Shown: piece by piece, positions 1-12,485 of the stretch
How positions within the stretch are numbered: position 1 is the stretch's first letter
Layout of the letters: the number at the start of each line of letters is the position of its first letter
Source: Anticarsia gemmatalis
Taxonomy: Eukaryota; Arthropoda; Insecta; Lepidoptera; Erebidae
Length of the DNA stretch: 64,000 nt
Direction of reading: 5' to 3'
Assembly (NCBI RefSeq): GCF_050436995.1
Contig: NC_134765.1
Span: forward strand, 7,343,501-7,407,500
The notes under the pieces: model-generated
Told to the model about the DNA's origin: nothing
The model's input: only the letters and a program-made list of their open reading frames with translations
The model's database searches: none
Made by a program: the position numbers and the translations under genes

Positions 1-2504
1 GAAAACCAAATCATATCCTGCCTGCTTACCTAGATTACCATCAAGAGATTACTGTCCTTTGCACTATTGCTAAAACTACCGAATCTCTATATTATAGGTA
101 GCAAATAGCACTATTACAACACACACGGCCCATTCCCTTATCTAGTTATTCGCTTATAACTTTTAACGTGTAGAATCGAGTAAGTATGTCTATTTATATT
201 GTAAGAAACGGTGTTAAACGTATGCTATTCGACATGGTGGCCTAGATATAACCTGCAGCTAACACAAACTGCTTGTGAACGCTTTAATAAAGTAAAAAGA
301 GAAAGGATTGATTTATTGTTATATTTACGATGAGCCATCTTGTTTGTGGAATGGTTCGCGCCATTTTCTTGATTCTAAATTCAAATGCGTACCATAGAGA
401 TTCGTAGAGTTAAGGATAGAGAGGTGTTATTAGTTATAGTTTAGTGAAATCGATAAAGCGTTAAAATATTTGAGAATCATTAATTCTAAAGTTCACTATG
501 TTATTATTATGTTAAAGATGGCGCCAGTCGATAGTAACATTCCTTAAAGGAACGCCTTAAAAGTCGAAAAAGTGAAACTAAAAATAGCCGTAACGAAAGT
601 TCAAAGCACATTTTTACTTTTTATAGCTTTACCGTCACCAAAGTAATTTGGTTTCTATTGTAACTTTAGCCCATTGTAGCCCTTTGATTGATCTTATTGT
701 TATTATCCAGTGAAAGTGTATCGGGTCACTGAAGCATGGCATCATGGCTACCGAGAAAGGGAAAGCTCTATAATTGTCCAGCTCATTGGACTCGGGAGAT
801 CAGGTTACTTGGTGAACTCGTCGAAAGTTGATTGATCAGTGGTAACTTTTTGTTCGATATTGCATTGTTTTTATTCTTAAGCGATTAAAGTTTATTGCGA
901 TTTCAAATAACCGCTAAATTTTATTTCTTTGATAATTCATGGACAACAAAATTATCTATGTCGTAATATTTACATCACTATTTAAAACATCGAAAGTATT
1001 TCAACACCAAATAATCCCTACGAATAACGATTGTTTCCTAATCGAGTCGGTCGTCACGATTGAGCGACCTGTCGAGTGTCGCGACCTTATTCCGATTTGT
1101 TTTGTATAATCGATTAACGCTTTCGCGCCTTTTAACGATTTTTACGCTCCTCGAAATGGATTTAACCTGTCGTTATGTTGGCAACTACTGTGTTCTTATT
1201 TAAAATATTCCAAAACAAGTTTTATATAATGATAAGAATGTTTCGCATTACTTTTTAACAGTGTTAATGGCAATTAACAATGCACATTCTTGTTTCGCGA
1301 AAAACAGTGACATTCTTTTTTGAGAAAAATAATAAAGTACAAATATAAACTTTGTATTATTTTAAAACTGTCTAACACAATTTCTTTTTTACGGTAAGTA
1401 TCAAAACACATTCTTTGCCAAGAAGTCATAAAAAAATAATCGTACAACAATATTACGTAAAAAAAGAAAACTCCTTTTATCCACATATTTGACAAAAGAG
1501 GTTTAAGAGTTTAAACATCAGAATTATCATGTGAACAGGACGCGAACACATTTTGTGGTTATAAATGGCGGTGTGTTCGTGCCCTTATCTCCCGCGGCGA
1601 CCTCAGTCAATGACGGCACTACCACAGAGTCCACAGATAACATTTTGAAAGTATGAACACTTGTTCTACATGTCATTCGTTCAATTTTGATCCTTGTAGC
1701 TTAAGGAATAGGTAGAAATTTACTATGACTCTATTTGTTCTTAAAATATTTTTGTAAATTAGCTCGCTCTATTAGGATAATAATATGTGGATTACGTTTG
1801 CTGTTCAACCTTTAATATGCTGAATCTTGATGATGATTTTCACGACCGATTATTGTCTACTCTGAAAAAACATTTTGGCTTCATAGGACCGGGAGGAAGA
1901 TGGGATATTAATTACTAATAACCATCAATAAATAAGCGTATGCTAGGAAACCAAAATTTCGTAGAAACTGTACGGCAAGGCGATTGTAAGACACTTTGAC
2001 ATTTAGCTTAAAAGAGCCTTATACGGCCGCTCTAGAAACTTATCTCAAACAGGATACTCAAGACTTAAGAGCCAAGAAGTTTAATAAGCAGTTTCCCGTA
2101 AACCGTCCACAGCAATTTCCCATCACGTTAATGAGAGCAAGGAATTTGCCATTCATCCTGCGAAAAGGGGCTAAATTCATTTAGTAAATATTTATAAAAG
2201 TAGAAAGGATAAGTGAGCTAAAAGCAAACAGCAAGCGCATAACTGTCTGGAGTAAAAAAACTGTAAGTGCGAGTCGAGGTGAAGCACCTGCGCTTTGTAC
2301 AGCTGACTCATGGCCGCCATTGCTCGCTCGGGCCACTCGGGCCACGTCGGGAGCACTCGGGAATTTTCGGCTATTCACATTTTCAAGATTTGCAAGTACA
2401 AAATAAAAACGAAGACGCTGATTTCTACGGTTTTCACCCTATTTTACTAATCTCATATAAACAATAGTTACCATTTGCCGTTTAGGTGTATTAGTAATTG
2501 TCTA
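1..2504. other. gene-free AT-rich region
   Basis: No exon chain, long ORF or RNA gene is visible on either strand. Open frames here are under 75 codons and lack splice or codon-use support. A small GC-rich patch at 2322-2361 repeats a CTCGGGCCA-like unit. The stretch is either intergenic or a large intron of a gene outside the window. Confidence 0.55.
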
Positions 2505-2613
2505 GCCCCCGGTTTCTGAGGAATATTTAGCTGTAGTTACTAAGATTTAAGCTCATATAAAAATTACAGTTTGAATAGATAAACTATAGCCAAATGATCC
2601 TCAGAAACCGGGC
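2505..2613. mobile_element. short MITE with CCCGGTTTCTGAGGA termini
   Basis: The two ends are inverted copies: the left reads GCCCCCGGTTTCTGAGGA and the right is the reverse complement of GCCCGGTTTCTGAGGA. The similarity continues inward with substitutions for roughly 20 more bases (TTTAGCTGTAG against TTTGGCTATAG), so the 109-bp element could fold on itself. It has no coding capacity. The flanks (CTAG on the left, CATTAG on the right) suggest a short TA or TTA duplication but do not settle it. Confidence 0.6.
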
Positions 2614-5600
2614 ATTAGGGCGATATTAACTAAATATCAATAGAATAATTCTCTGTTTATCGAGGTTTGAGGTTGTATCGCTCTTATAAGTGCGGAAACA
2701 TTTCTCTCGCAAGAGGTTCACGGATTGCAATACAACTAAAACTATTGGCGCAATATCTGTTGCATCAGTTGCATCACAGTTGGCGACATAACATGCTTAT
2801 TTAAAGATTCTGTGAACCAGATAACAGTTAAAATTCATTATTATTTATTTATATCAGAGCAAGTAATACAATTAACCTAGAAAACGGTTAAAAATTACTG
2901 CTGTAATTACAAAATTTGATTTATGATATTTTTGTGACATTCTAGACAGATAGACAAACCTACATTTAATTGCAACAAACACATATTATATGTACCTAAG
3001 TTTATTATTTATTTTCTAGCTTAAAGTGGTACATTAGAAAGTAGGCTGTGTCATTACTGTCATTGCATTTTCTAATGACATTTGACACTAAACAGTGCAC
3101 GTGTTGTGTAACATACAGCCTTCAACTTAATGGACTCTTACTTATTTAGCGGCCACTTATAAATCGTAAGCCGCTTTGTCTCTTTATTTATTGTTATCTT
3201 TTATTTTTGGTCATATTTCGTAATTGAACTTTTGATTTAGTAAATAAGTCAAGGGTCCGCACAATAATGGCACTCTACAATTCTAATCCTAAAAAAAAAC
3301 ATTAGGCATTTTAAAATAAAATAATTCCTATAGAACATTGACTTCAATAAAAAAACAAAAGCATGAATTATGGCAGAAAACTGCAATTTTACGACCTTAC
3401 TGTAGCATTAAGATTCACTTGGCTGCACATAACATAAAAAAAAAATACAGCAAGAAAGAACACAATAAAGTAATTTCTATACAGTTCCCCTTACCACATA
3501 AATTACGTCACTAGCAGTAAATCCCTTAAGTAGGCAGATGTACAAGTTTCCCTTGCCTATAGCAACACTTCGAGATAAAGTCTTTGTCCTCTACCATAGA
3601 TAAACAGAGGGGTAGATAACGTCTCTCAACCATAGATATTTATGACGTAACTAAGCTTGTTTCATCAAAGACTTATCTATGATCAACGAAGCTTTGCTTG
3701 TCAATAAATGTAAGATTTGATACAATGACGTCAATGTTTGCAAGAAATGCTTTTGAAAGGAAAATGCACTGTTGAATGCTAAGTACGGGTATGACTAAGG
3801 TGCTATTTTAAACTCGAGAAATTTTGTGAAAATAAAAAGAAATGCTGTTATTTTTAACATGTCTTTGTTGACAAAGTTCAGCTACGTCCCGCTATTTTAA
3901 ATTGACCTTTTTTGTCCTACTTGGTGATACCATGATATACCATTAAGTACACAACTAGTGTCATAGTTTTCTATGTTAAGTTAAGGGGGTTATAAACAAT
4001 CGTAGAACATTTGATGACAATGGCATTTGATTTTGGATTTATAGTGTTTAAAAATTGTAACAATAGTCTTTACACGATTAGAAGAATTGTTTCTGGGATA
4101 AGGGTGTTTATAAAATTGTAATAGGTACCCTTTACAGGATTAGAAATATTTCGAAATATGAGATTCAAATGCTGTCAGTTATCAACAAAAGATTTGACAG
4201 GTGGTCGATTTTGGAACAATTGCAAATGTATGCAACGTTTTTAATTTAAATTGAACCAAGCTTTGAGCACACGTACAGCTGTGTCAACTATATCAAATTC
4301 TATAGAACTTTGGATTTGTATGCGGGTATTTAAATAATTAAATCGATAGTCGATACGAACGGCTGTTGGCCATGACATGTGCAGGAAAACTGAGTTAATA
4401 AGCGTTTTATATGCAAATTATATTGTCAAGTCCAAGACTCTTCTACAATATTTTTACTTGTAAAATATGATTTCCCGGGAATAATATGTTGCGTTATTTA
4501 GAGAGAGTTGTTGAACTCTACATTTGTTTCTTCAAGCCAATCTTTAATTACTTAATTACGATGTTCATACTTTCCACAATTTTGTATGACAGAATTAATT
4601 ACAGCAATTTGTTATTAATTATAAATATCTGAATATTAATCTGTAATTTCTCACCCAGGCTTTAAAATATGTACTACGCAACGAGAAAGCTGCTACAACG
4701 ACGGTAGCGGAAAACAATATTTATAGATTGACAAAGATATGTACCATAGATTATCTAATCTATTCTATTGCCGTATTAATCACACGAACAATGGCAAAGA
4801 AAGCTTTATAAACTGTGGGACTGTCTTCGACCATAAACTATAAATACTCTATGGTTTACTAAAAGATGTTTCGCAAACGATGCTATCGAACAATAGCGTT
4901 CTTGAACGGCAAAGAGTGATCGCTATTTAATTGTGCTTGCGTCATGCGAGATGAGATCAGAAATGTTTGAAAAAACGTAAGGTTAATAACCGGTTACTCG
5001 GAATATCTCATAGTTATTCAAAACAAATTGGCCGGATGATAAGTAAACAGATTTGCGCTCTTGTAACGTTTTTGCAGACCTTTTGAATAACGGAGCGAAG
5101 CGAATTAGATGATACCGTCTTCGTAATACAGCCATATTGTATTTATTTAATCAAAGAATAATGATGTAAGTAATAAAGATTGTTATTATGAGTCACCTGA
5201 AATACCCGCCTTATTTGATTTTACCGCGTGAATGTTTTAGAAAACAAAAACTAGGCTAGGTTGTAATGACTAAGTAAAATATGTACAATTGTATCGTGCT
5301 TACATTGAGATGCGACGCACGCAACCATTCATAACACGAGCAAAGGGCATGACAGACTAGAAGGTTCTTTAGCGGTCGCAAATTCAAGCAGTTTTATAAT
5401 TAAATATTTAAATATTCAGAGTGAGCTAAGTTTTACATTTATAAGGTTGTAAAGCCAAGTCTCCACAGCAAAAAATCTATTTCTTCGCAACATTTTTCTA
5501 CACACATACGAAATTGGTTTCTTATTTACTGTAGCTTAAGGTAGTGAAATCATAGATGCTGAAAAATGGTTCTAAATAGGTACCTTTCGTCCATAGAGAC

Positions 5601-7078
5601 ACAGATTTTTGTTTATAAAATAAAGCTTTGGCTGGTTGTAATGATATCATCGTCAAAAGAGGCCATTAGCTTCTCAAGTAGAATAAATTGTTGTACCACG
5701 TCACTCTGTGGTTTTCCTCGTATTGTTACCGTCTTACCGACAAGTTTTGAATTTGTAAGTACAAGACATTTCACTTATTAACATCACTGGTGGAATAAGG
5801 TACAGCTTACTTTGATGAAATAGCAACAAAATAATTATGAAAATAAGACTACTTTGGATCAGCTGAATAAAGTTAATAAGTTATTCGAAAATATTTACCT
5901 ATTATTTATTGTCTTATAATAACATAAATTTTTTATTTTACAACACTATAGATAAGGAAAGGTTAACTTCCATGGACTATTTTGTCTGAACTTTTAATAT
6001 AATAAGTATGTGTCTCATATCTCTTAATTAAGTATCTTGCATTAAAACATAAGTTAAGAAAAGTCAGCAGCTATTTATTATCACGTTACTAGTTATAATA
6101 ATGAAAGTTTCCCATAGTTATTTTTATTAAATTTTCTATTAAAAGTACCTAAGTATATTATGGTCTATCGCAAATCTGTCAGCAGTAGATAATTACGCAT
6201 TATGTTCGCATGACAAGCGTGCGAAAAATTCCTTATTCACTGTTTTATTTTAAAACAGAAATTGATTATATTATGTAATCTATGATCTTTTTAATAGGTT
6301 TAATAATGTTATTTTAATTTTTAAACAGGCTTTTTACTTAAAGATTATCATGATATATCACACTAGCCGACCCGTGCAACTTCGCTTGTCACATAAGAGA
6401 GAATGGGTAAAAATTTTCCCCGTTTTCGTAACATTTTTACTGGTACCTGCTATGTGTGCCATAGTCAAAACACGTAACATTCCATGCCATGTTGTTATGG
6501 GGGCTACACATGGTAATGAATGTTTAAAACGAAAATGTAAGGGTGAATATAGCCCCTATGTATGAATAAAAGGGGAGTTTGCTAGTTTCTATTTTATTGA
6601 CTTTTTATGATTCAGGCTTCCCTTAAAGAGGCTTTTTATATTATAGATAGAATGATTTTAGAGTTGAATTTCAGGTAATATGGCATCACTTTAATGTAAA
6701 ATACACTTGCATTTCAAGAAAATGACCGACATTTTTAACGACACGTTCAATTTAGACACCAATAAAAATACTACATAGGTAATTCACAAAAAAATAAGGC
6801 AATAAAGACAATTTGACAATGAAGAAGCATCAAAACAAACAGCATGCGTAGACGCATCGACCAAGCACGGCGTTATCAGTGTGTTAGTATATGAGTCAAC
6901 AGTGCATTGTTGTGCCGCCGCATGCCACAGATTAGACACGTAAACAATGTCTCTAGGCTCTACTACTTACTCTATGACAACGTGTCGTTGATTTTCATCT
7001 TAAGTTTATGCTAGCTTCCGTTACTTCCTTCCGTAAGATTTTTTAGTTTTTTTTTGTTATATTTTTTTTCCTATTGGC
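2614..7078. other. gene-free AT-rich region
   Basis: I see no gene, clear repeat or RNA here. The open frames at 5566-5781 and 6350-6565 have no recognisable motif and no flanking splice context, and are treated as chance ORFs. Confidence 0.5.
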
Positions 7079-7146
7079 GCTCGATGGGGGAGGCCTTTGT
7101 CCAGCAGTGGACGATTCCCGGCTGAGATGATGATGATGATGATGAT
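7079..7146 (+). repeat. retroposon 3' tail with (GAT)n microsatellite
   Basis: The stretch GGAGGCCTTTGTCCAGCAG followed by a GAT repeat (about 7123-7146) is the familiar lepidopteran LINE/SINE 3' end, here alone and 5'-truncated. Related tails, in either orientation, occur at 44757-44805 and 49075-49137 and end the SINE at 42541-42841. Confidence 0.6.
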
Positions 7147-7713
7147 AAAATTTGGATGTCGAAATTCACTTGAAATATAACTAACTACTAACCTTTTAAG
7201 TCCCTTCTAAATATAAAAGCTGATATACAAACATACATAATAACACGTCTTTTTCCATAGGCAGAGACCAAAGAACGCCATTTGGCCAAAGGTCTTTAAC
7301 GCACCTGACCTTTTTGCAAGACATCACCGAATGACACGGTCACAGATTCTTCTACCTTGTCTACAAAAGCCCTTAGTCAACGATGTTTTAATTCATAAAC
7401 TCTAACGGTTATCTTTCGGCCGTTTCCGCATAACATTACTTCATGATTAACCAATTTAACCATTATTTTTTGCCTCACATTCTAAGGCAAAGTCCTAACG
7501 GTGTATTTAGATTTAATCTGTTTCCTGTACATAGTACATAGTACGAGAATACGAGTAGTTTTGCTTCCACAGTTTACGTTCAGATAAGGTTTGTAACCCG
7601 TGGGACTTAGATAAAAAGATGGATATACTATATGAATGAAGCAAGCTCGTGTGAATCGCTTACGATAGGTAAATGTACTTATTTTATGCTGAGGTGTTGT
7701 AAGTTTGTCTAAT

Positions 7714-7905
7714 GTCTAGAGCAGGGGCTCCCAACCTTTTCTTAGTCCATTACCACTTTTATATTATTCTTGTTAGCAGGGACCGCTATGTAAGTATATT
7801 AAAAATTAAGTGTAATAATCATCCTGAACATTTTAAATTTCGAAATCATTCGCTGACCATGTTTTGACTTCCTCGGACCACTGGTTGGGAACCGCTGGTC
7901 TAGAG
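7714..7905. mobile_element. 176-bp hAT-type MITE with 8-bp target duplication
   Basis: The element at 7722-7897 has 15-bp terminal inverted repeats, CAGGGGCTCCCAACC on the left and the reverse complement of CAGCGGTTCCCAACC on the right (two mismatches). It is flanked by perfect 8-bp direct repeats GTCTAGAG at 7714-7721 and 7898-7905. CAG-beginning termini with an 8-bp duplication are the signature of the hAT superfamily. There is no transposase frame, so it is non-autonomous and was mobilised in trans. Confidence 0.88.
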
Positions 7906-10900
7906 AGACGAAGAAAGAAGCCATCAGCTACAACAGATTACAATAAAATAAAAATAACTTCGAAAACACGACATTTGATTCCAAACTAAGGAGAGTTTGT
8001 ACTACGGGTATTGAGTAACCAGACAACTGGTAATCATACCCATTTACATGTACGCTTCGAAATGCATATACTTCTTCAAACTTATACAATACACTTATAC
8101 TTTCGACATATTCGCCCTATACCAGTAAAATTTGCGCCGAATCGTCAAGAAATCCTAAGTAAAGTTCATGATCACAGTTATTTTCACGCAATATGTATTA
8201 TTAATTGTTTCCTAGGCATTAAAAGCGACACTAATGGAGACTTACAAACGCTTCATTACAATTTATATCAAAAATAGATTGCATTTCCTTAGGATATTCG
8301 AAACAGGCTTTTAAACAGGTGATAAAGAATTGAAGCCTACTAAAGATTTCAGTTAGAAATTACATTTAATATTATATCCTTTGCGGATATATTAATTTCC
8401 TATAATAAATAATAACTAGCTGTGTTAGTAATTTAGTATTTTATGTAGAACGGATACAGTATGAAGCGTAAGCATATTTCTTGATATTTAATGCGTTTTA
8501 TTATGAAGTGTAATATGATGCTCGGTCGTTGACTTAACTTGGTAGAACAAATAATTAGTACCTACACGCATATTTTTGTTTATAATAAACATTGCATTTC
8601 ATCATAAAATGTATGCAACAGAATCTCAAATCCTCGTTCTTAACTTCTGCTTCGTCAAAAGAAAGAAAATAAAACTGATTCAATGTAATAATGAAAGGCA
8701 ATATGTAAGATCTTATTTCGTTAATTGCAAAGTTTAACTAAAATTATGCTTAAGATTTTTGATAAGACCTGAGACTAAGTCTGACCTGACTTATTTCGTA
8801 ATATCTCCAGTAAAGTTCATCCAAATCCATTCAATAGTTTAGTTATGTTACAGACACAGATATCTAGCTACTACGAGATCATAAAATATTTTATATCATC
8901 AAAGCGAATAACTGGCATCATATTCAATGAGACTACAAACAAGTTACTATTCTTAAGAAAATGTTGAATTATTCATGGAACTGAGAATAAAATGTGCTAT
9001 TTATAGTATAACATTTTCCTTGAGTTAAGGAGGAAACTATGGAAAATGTACGGAGAGGTTAAGATGTCTCGTCACTCATCTTTCATGTAACGGAATATCA
9101 TGATGGTGGCACTTGGTTATTTTTGTTTGTATATTCGACATATTGTCTAATTTATGTAAATATCTACTCTAGCCTCTGCTATTAGGTGACAATAGATTTC
9201 CCGGGACTGCGAATAATATTACTTTTTCCCTAATTTCTAGTCATTAATGCATTTAATTGTTATTCATTATGATTATTATTGAGTAGTTCTATGCGAAAAG
9301 GTTTGTTATTGCAAAACATGAACGTTTAAAGTAAAAGGAAAACCTTGTTATTTTTACAAAACTATTGGATGAGTAAGTTCTCTGCGGTGTTATTGTAATT
9401 AGGTTAGTCAACACATTGATAAAATATGCGATTCGGACAATTAATGAGTTGGTAACAATGCAAATACATTATTTTTTTTAACGTAATCTATGTAAAGTCC
9501 CTTCGGATCGCAAAAAGCATTATTTCTGCTACGGAAACTTGTTAAAAATAAGTTTATAGTGTGACTTTATCTAGATAGAATGACTTTCCTGGTAAAGACT
9601 GATCCCATAAGTACACTACTTAAAAACGTTATCACGTATGAAATTAACAAAGTATAAGTACTTTATTTCCTAAGTAATACCATATTCCAATACCCCTATG
9701 TCCCCTATGTCTAAAAATTCAGACAGCAGCGGACCAAAATTAGCAAAGAAGAAAAATATAAACACCATCAAAGGTCACCGACCTCTTCATATTCCTAGCT
9801 TCACATCTGTGGTACTAAATACCTTTATAATTGTACATACAGTTAGATACAGTCCACTTACAACGTCCTTGTGACACAGGTACAGGTATAAAAGTAAAAG
9901 AATTTGGTACAGCCGCCGCGTGACCTGATAGTTCTTGCGCTATGTCGAAACGCTTGCCAACAGGGCTGGTTTATCGAATATGGTGAATAAAAACATGTTA
10001 TATTCACACGTGTAAAGTCAAAATCATAATCAAATTATTTATTAATTTAGGTCAAATATAGGCACTTGTGAAAGTCGTAACAATTACTGAATCTACCACT
10101 ACCTCGCAAAGGGAAGAAGAGCTAGCAAGAAACTCACGGCCATCCTTTTCAATCGAATTTATTATGTCTATAATCCATTGTGCACGATATTTGGATGTTC
10201 CAAGCTCTGACGTAGTCATTCAAGATTGCTATAGCTGTTAAAGCAGAACAGAATATCCATTCATAGAGTTTTATATGACCTTTGGAAGAAGAGGGGTTAA
10301 CTGAAACGAAAGCTGAAAGAAAAGTATACAAATACATAAAGTATCTGTGAAAGACTTAATTGCCCAATTTGGTAAGCCTGGTGGACTAAAAAGTTAGGTA
10401 TGATATGACGAAAATGCATGAAACGAAACATCAAAGAAATTTTCTTGACCTAATCATAAATTGTATCTTCTTTATTCTGCTCTGTATTTTGATGATTAGA
10501 AGTAAATGTGTACAACAAGGGCTTAAGGAAAGATACTAAGCTATTATAGGTATTTCTTGTTAATTAATTGAATGTATAAAATGTAAATAATGACGATCAC
10601 GCGAGCCGAGGTGACGACATTCTGAATTGTTTATCGTTGATCAGGTGGCAATGTCGTGGTCACAACCTGACTGATTTCATTAACATCATTAGTAGCTTGT
10701 GTTTACGCACATATTACTAAAACTTAGGTATGCGATTGTTGTCTTAGTTTTAAAGACATAATCTACTACATAACGTGATCGGTATTTAGCAATTAGCCCC
10801 TATTGTTTGGGACTAAAATAGTAAAAGGATAATGCCAGGTGTATATTTCATACAACCTACATTTTTGGGTATAATAAGCGTGATGCGTATGTAAAATATA

Positions 10901-12172
10901 TTTAAATGCTCACATAGTAACAGTTACTTAATTAACAAAAACAATATTTAAACAATTTGTTTTTAAGAATGTTGTCAGCCTTCGGGCCTTACTGAGTACA
11001 TTAACGTCACAAAAAAAACATTCCAATTTCGGTCAAAAGCAAAATTCAAAAATCGTACCAACATAAGCATTGCATTAGAAAGGTTGGCAGCCCTGGTTAG
11101 GAATGTTGGTAAGATCAAAGTACGTCGGATAGAAATAGCCCACCCCTCGTTACCATGGCAACCGCCTCCCGCACTTCGGAACATTCTCGTGAATTGTTCC
11201 AGCACACGCCACTATTTATGTTAACATAAACTCGTTACTATGTTGTGCTGTACGGGAATACCCTCGCTTTCATCGGGGAAATTATTTTATAGATCATTTT
11301 GGCTTTAAATAGGATTCGTTCTTATCTGGCACAGACAGAACAAATATCTGGTAATTAAAAAAATGTAGAAACCGTGCATCATTTATAGACATGGACAGAC
11401 ACTTGTGTCCGTTTAAATAAAATATAAAAGCTATGTATCGGACCATTTGTCACGAAGACTAGTAAGATACGTTATTTCAGATGAAACATAAACAATTCAT
11501 ATTAGTACAACTAAAAATGTCGAAACTTTCACTACAATATTAGCCTGCATTCATTTAATCAATACTAACCCAAAAAATATCTTTAGATAGACCGTTTCGG
11601 TTTATTCAAAGACAGTAGGCAAATTTCTCGATAAGACTGCGGGCTCATTAAAATTAGGTAACACATTCTTAAGTTACCTATAGATAACATTGAAGCGATC
11701 CATTTTTCTGAACTTCAAAATTCTAACTACGTAGGTGGAGTCTCGGATATGTAGGTCATAGACCTTTACTATTTCCGAGACCAATAACGTTCCAATTCGT
11801 ATAGATATTTGATAAACAAAGACAATTTTGTATGTAAATTCGCCTCAAAAGATCAGTCTAGTTTAGGCGCGAACGAGATTCATACAAACTTTCACAATAT
11901 TATGACTCATATTTCTAAATATAAAAGTTGAAATAACTTTATCATTAACCAAACTTGATTTCCTCTACGTTATTGATAGAACAGTTAAATGCAATTATAA
12001 TTATCAGCCGCTTTACTTTGGAGGACATTAGTAATTAGTCGAGAACCTTCTAGAAATCGCGTGACATAGCCGTAATATAAAAGGTCAAACATTCAACGAT
12101 TTTAGTATAAACTCAGAGTGGAATTAACGGTGGCTCTTTTAAAAAAAGCCATATTAAAGACTTTACAAGGCG
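7906..12172. other. gene-free region with decayed repeats
   Basis: No supported gene. Fragments of SINE-like sequence can be seen at about 7972-8110 (resembling the 14657-14909 element) and 10015-10145 (resembling the 3' half of the 12173-12485 element). A LINE/SINE tail relic lies at about 8795-8885. An unexplained GC-richer island at 11140-11215 is described as a separate site. Confidence 0.5.
11149..11162. promoter_or_regulatory. X-box-like palindrome (RFX-type site)
   Basis: The 14-mer GTTACCATGGCAAC is a full match to the palindromic RFX X-box consensus (GTNRCC then RGYAAC). Directly downstream at 11178-11200 is a near-palindrome starting GGAACA and ending TGTTCC, which contains one GAAcaTTC heat-shock half-pair. 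The island is GC-richer than its surroundings. No gene start was found next to it, so a regulatory role is inference only. Confidence 0.35.
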
Positions 12173-12485
12173 ACTGTGGCGCGGTCGGTATTGGTATTGT
12201 ATCCGACTGCCGATCATGAGGCCTTGGGTTCGATTCCCGGATCGGTACAGTTAGTACTATTCTAATCTTTTCAAAATCAAATCATTTAGGTCAAATGCTG
12301 ACACTTATAATAGTCAATGATACAGTGAGTGAATTTACCGTTCGGAAGGTAGGACCAATGAGAAGAGCTGGCAAGAAACTCCTGGCCACTTTGCTTCCGT
12401 GCATCACCTCCCTGTTACGTGGGACTGTGTTTTTCATACACCCTTGCCTACATCATGGGGTATAACAGCCATGATATAACTTATA
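12173..12485 (+). repeat. tRNA-derived SINE (family D)
   Basis: The head has a box A-like TGGCGCGGTCGG and, 50 bases on, a perfect box B GGTTCGATTCC, as in RNA polymerase III promoters of tRNA-derived SINEs. The body continues into a 3' part (AGAGCTGGCAAGAAACTC and so on) that recurs at about 10100-10145. A diverged copy is at 46834-47055. It is not a tRNA gene: there is no acceptor-stem pairing and no intact anticodon arm. Confidence 0.7.
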
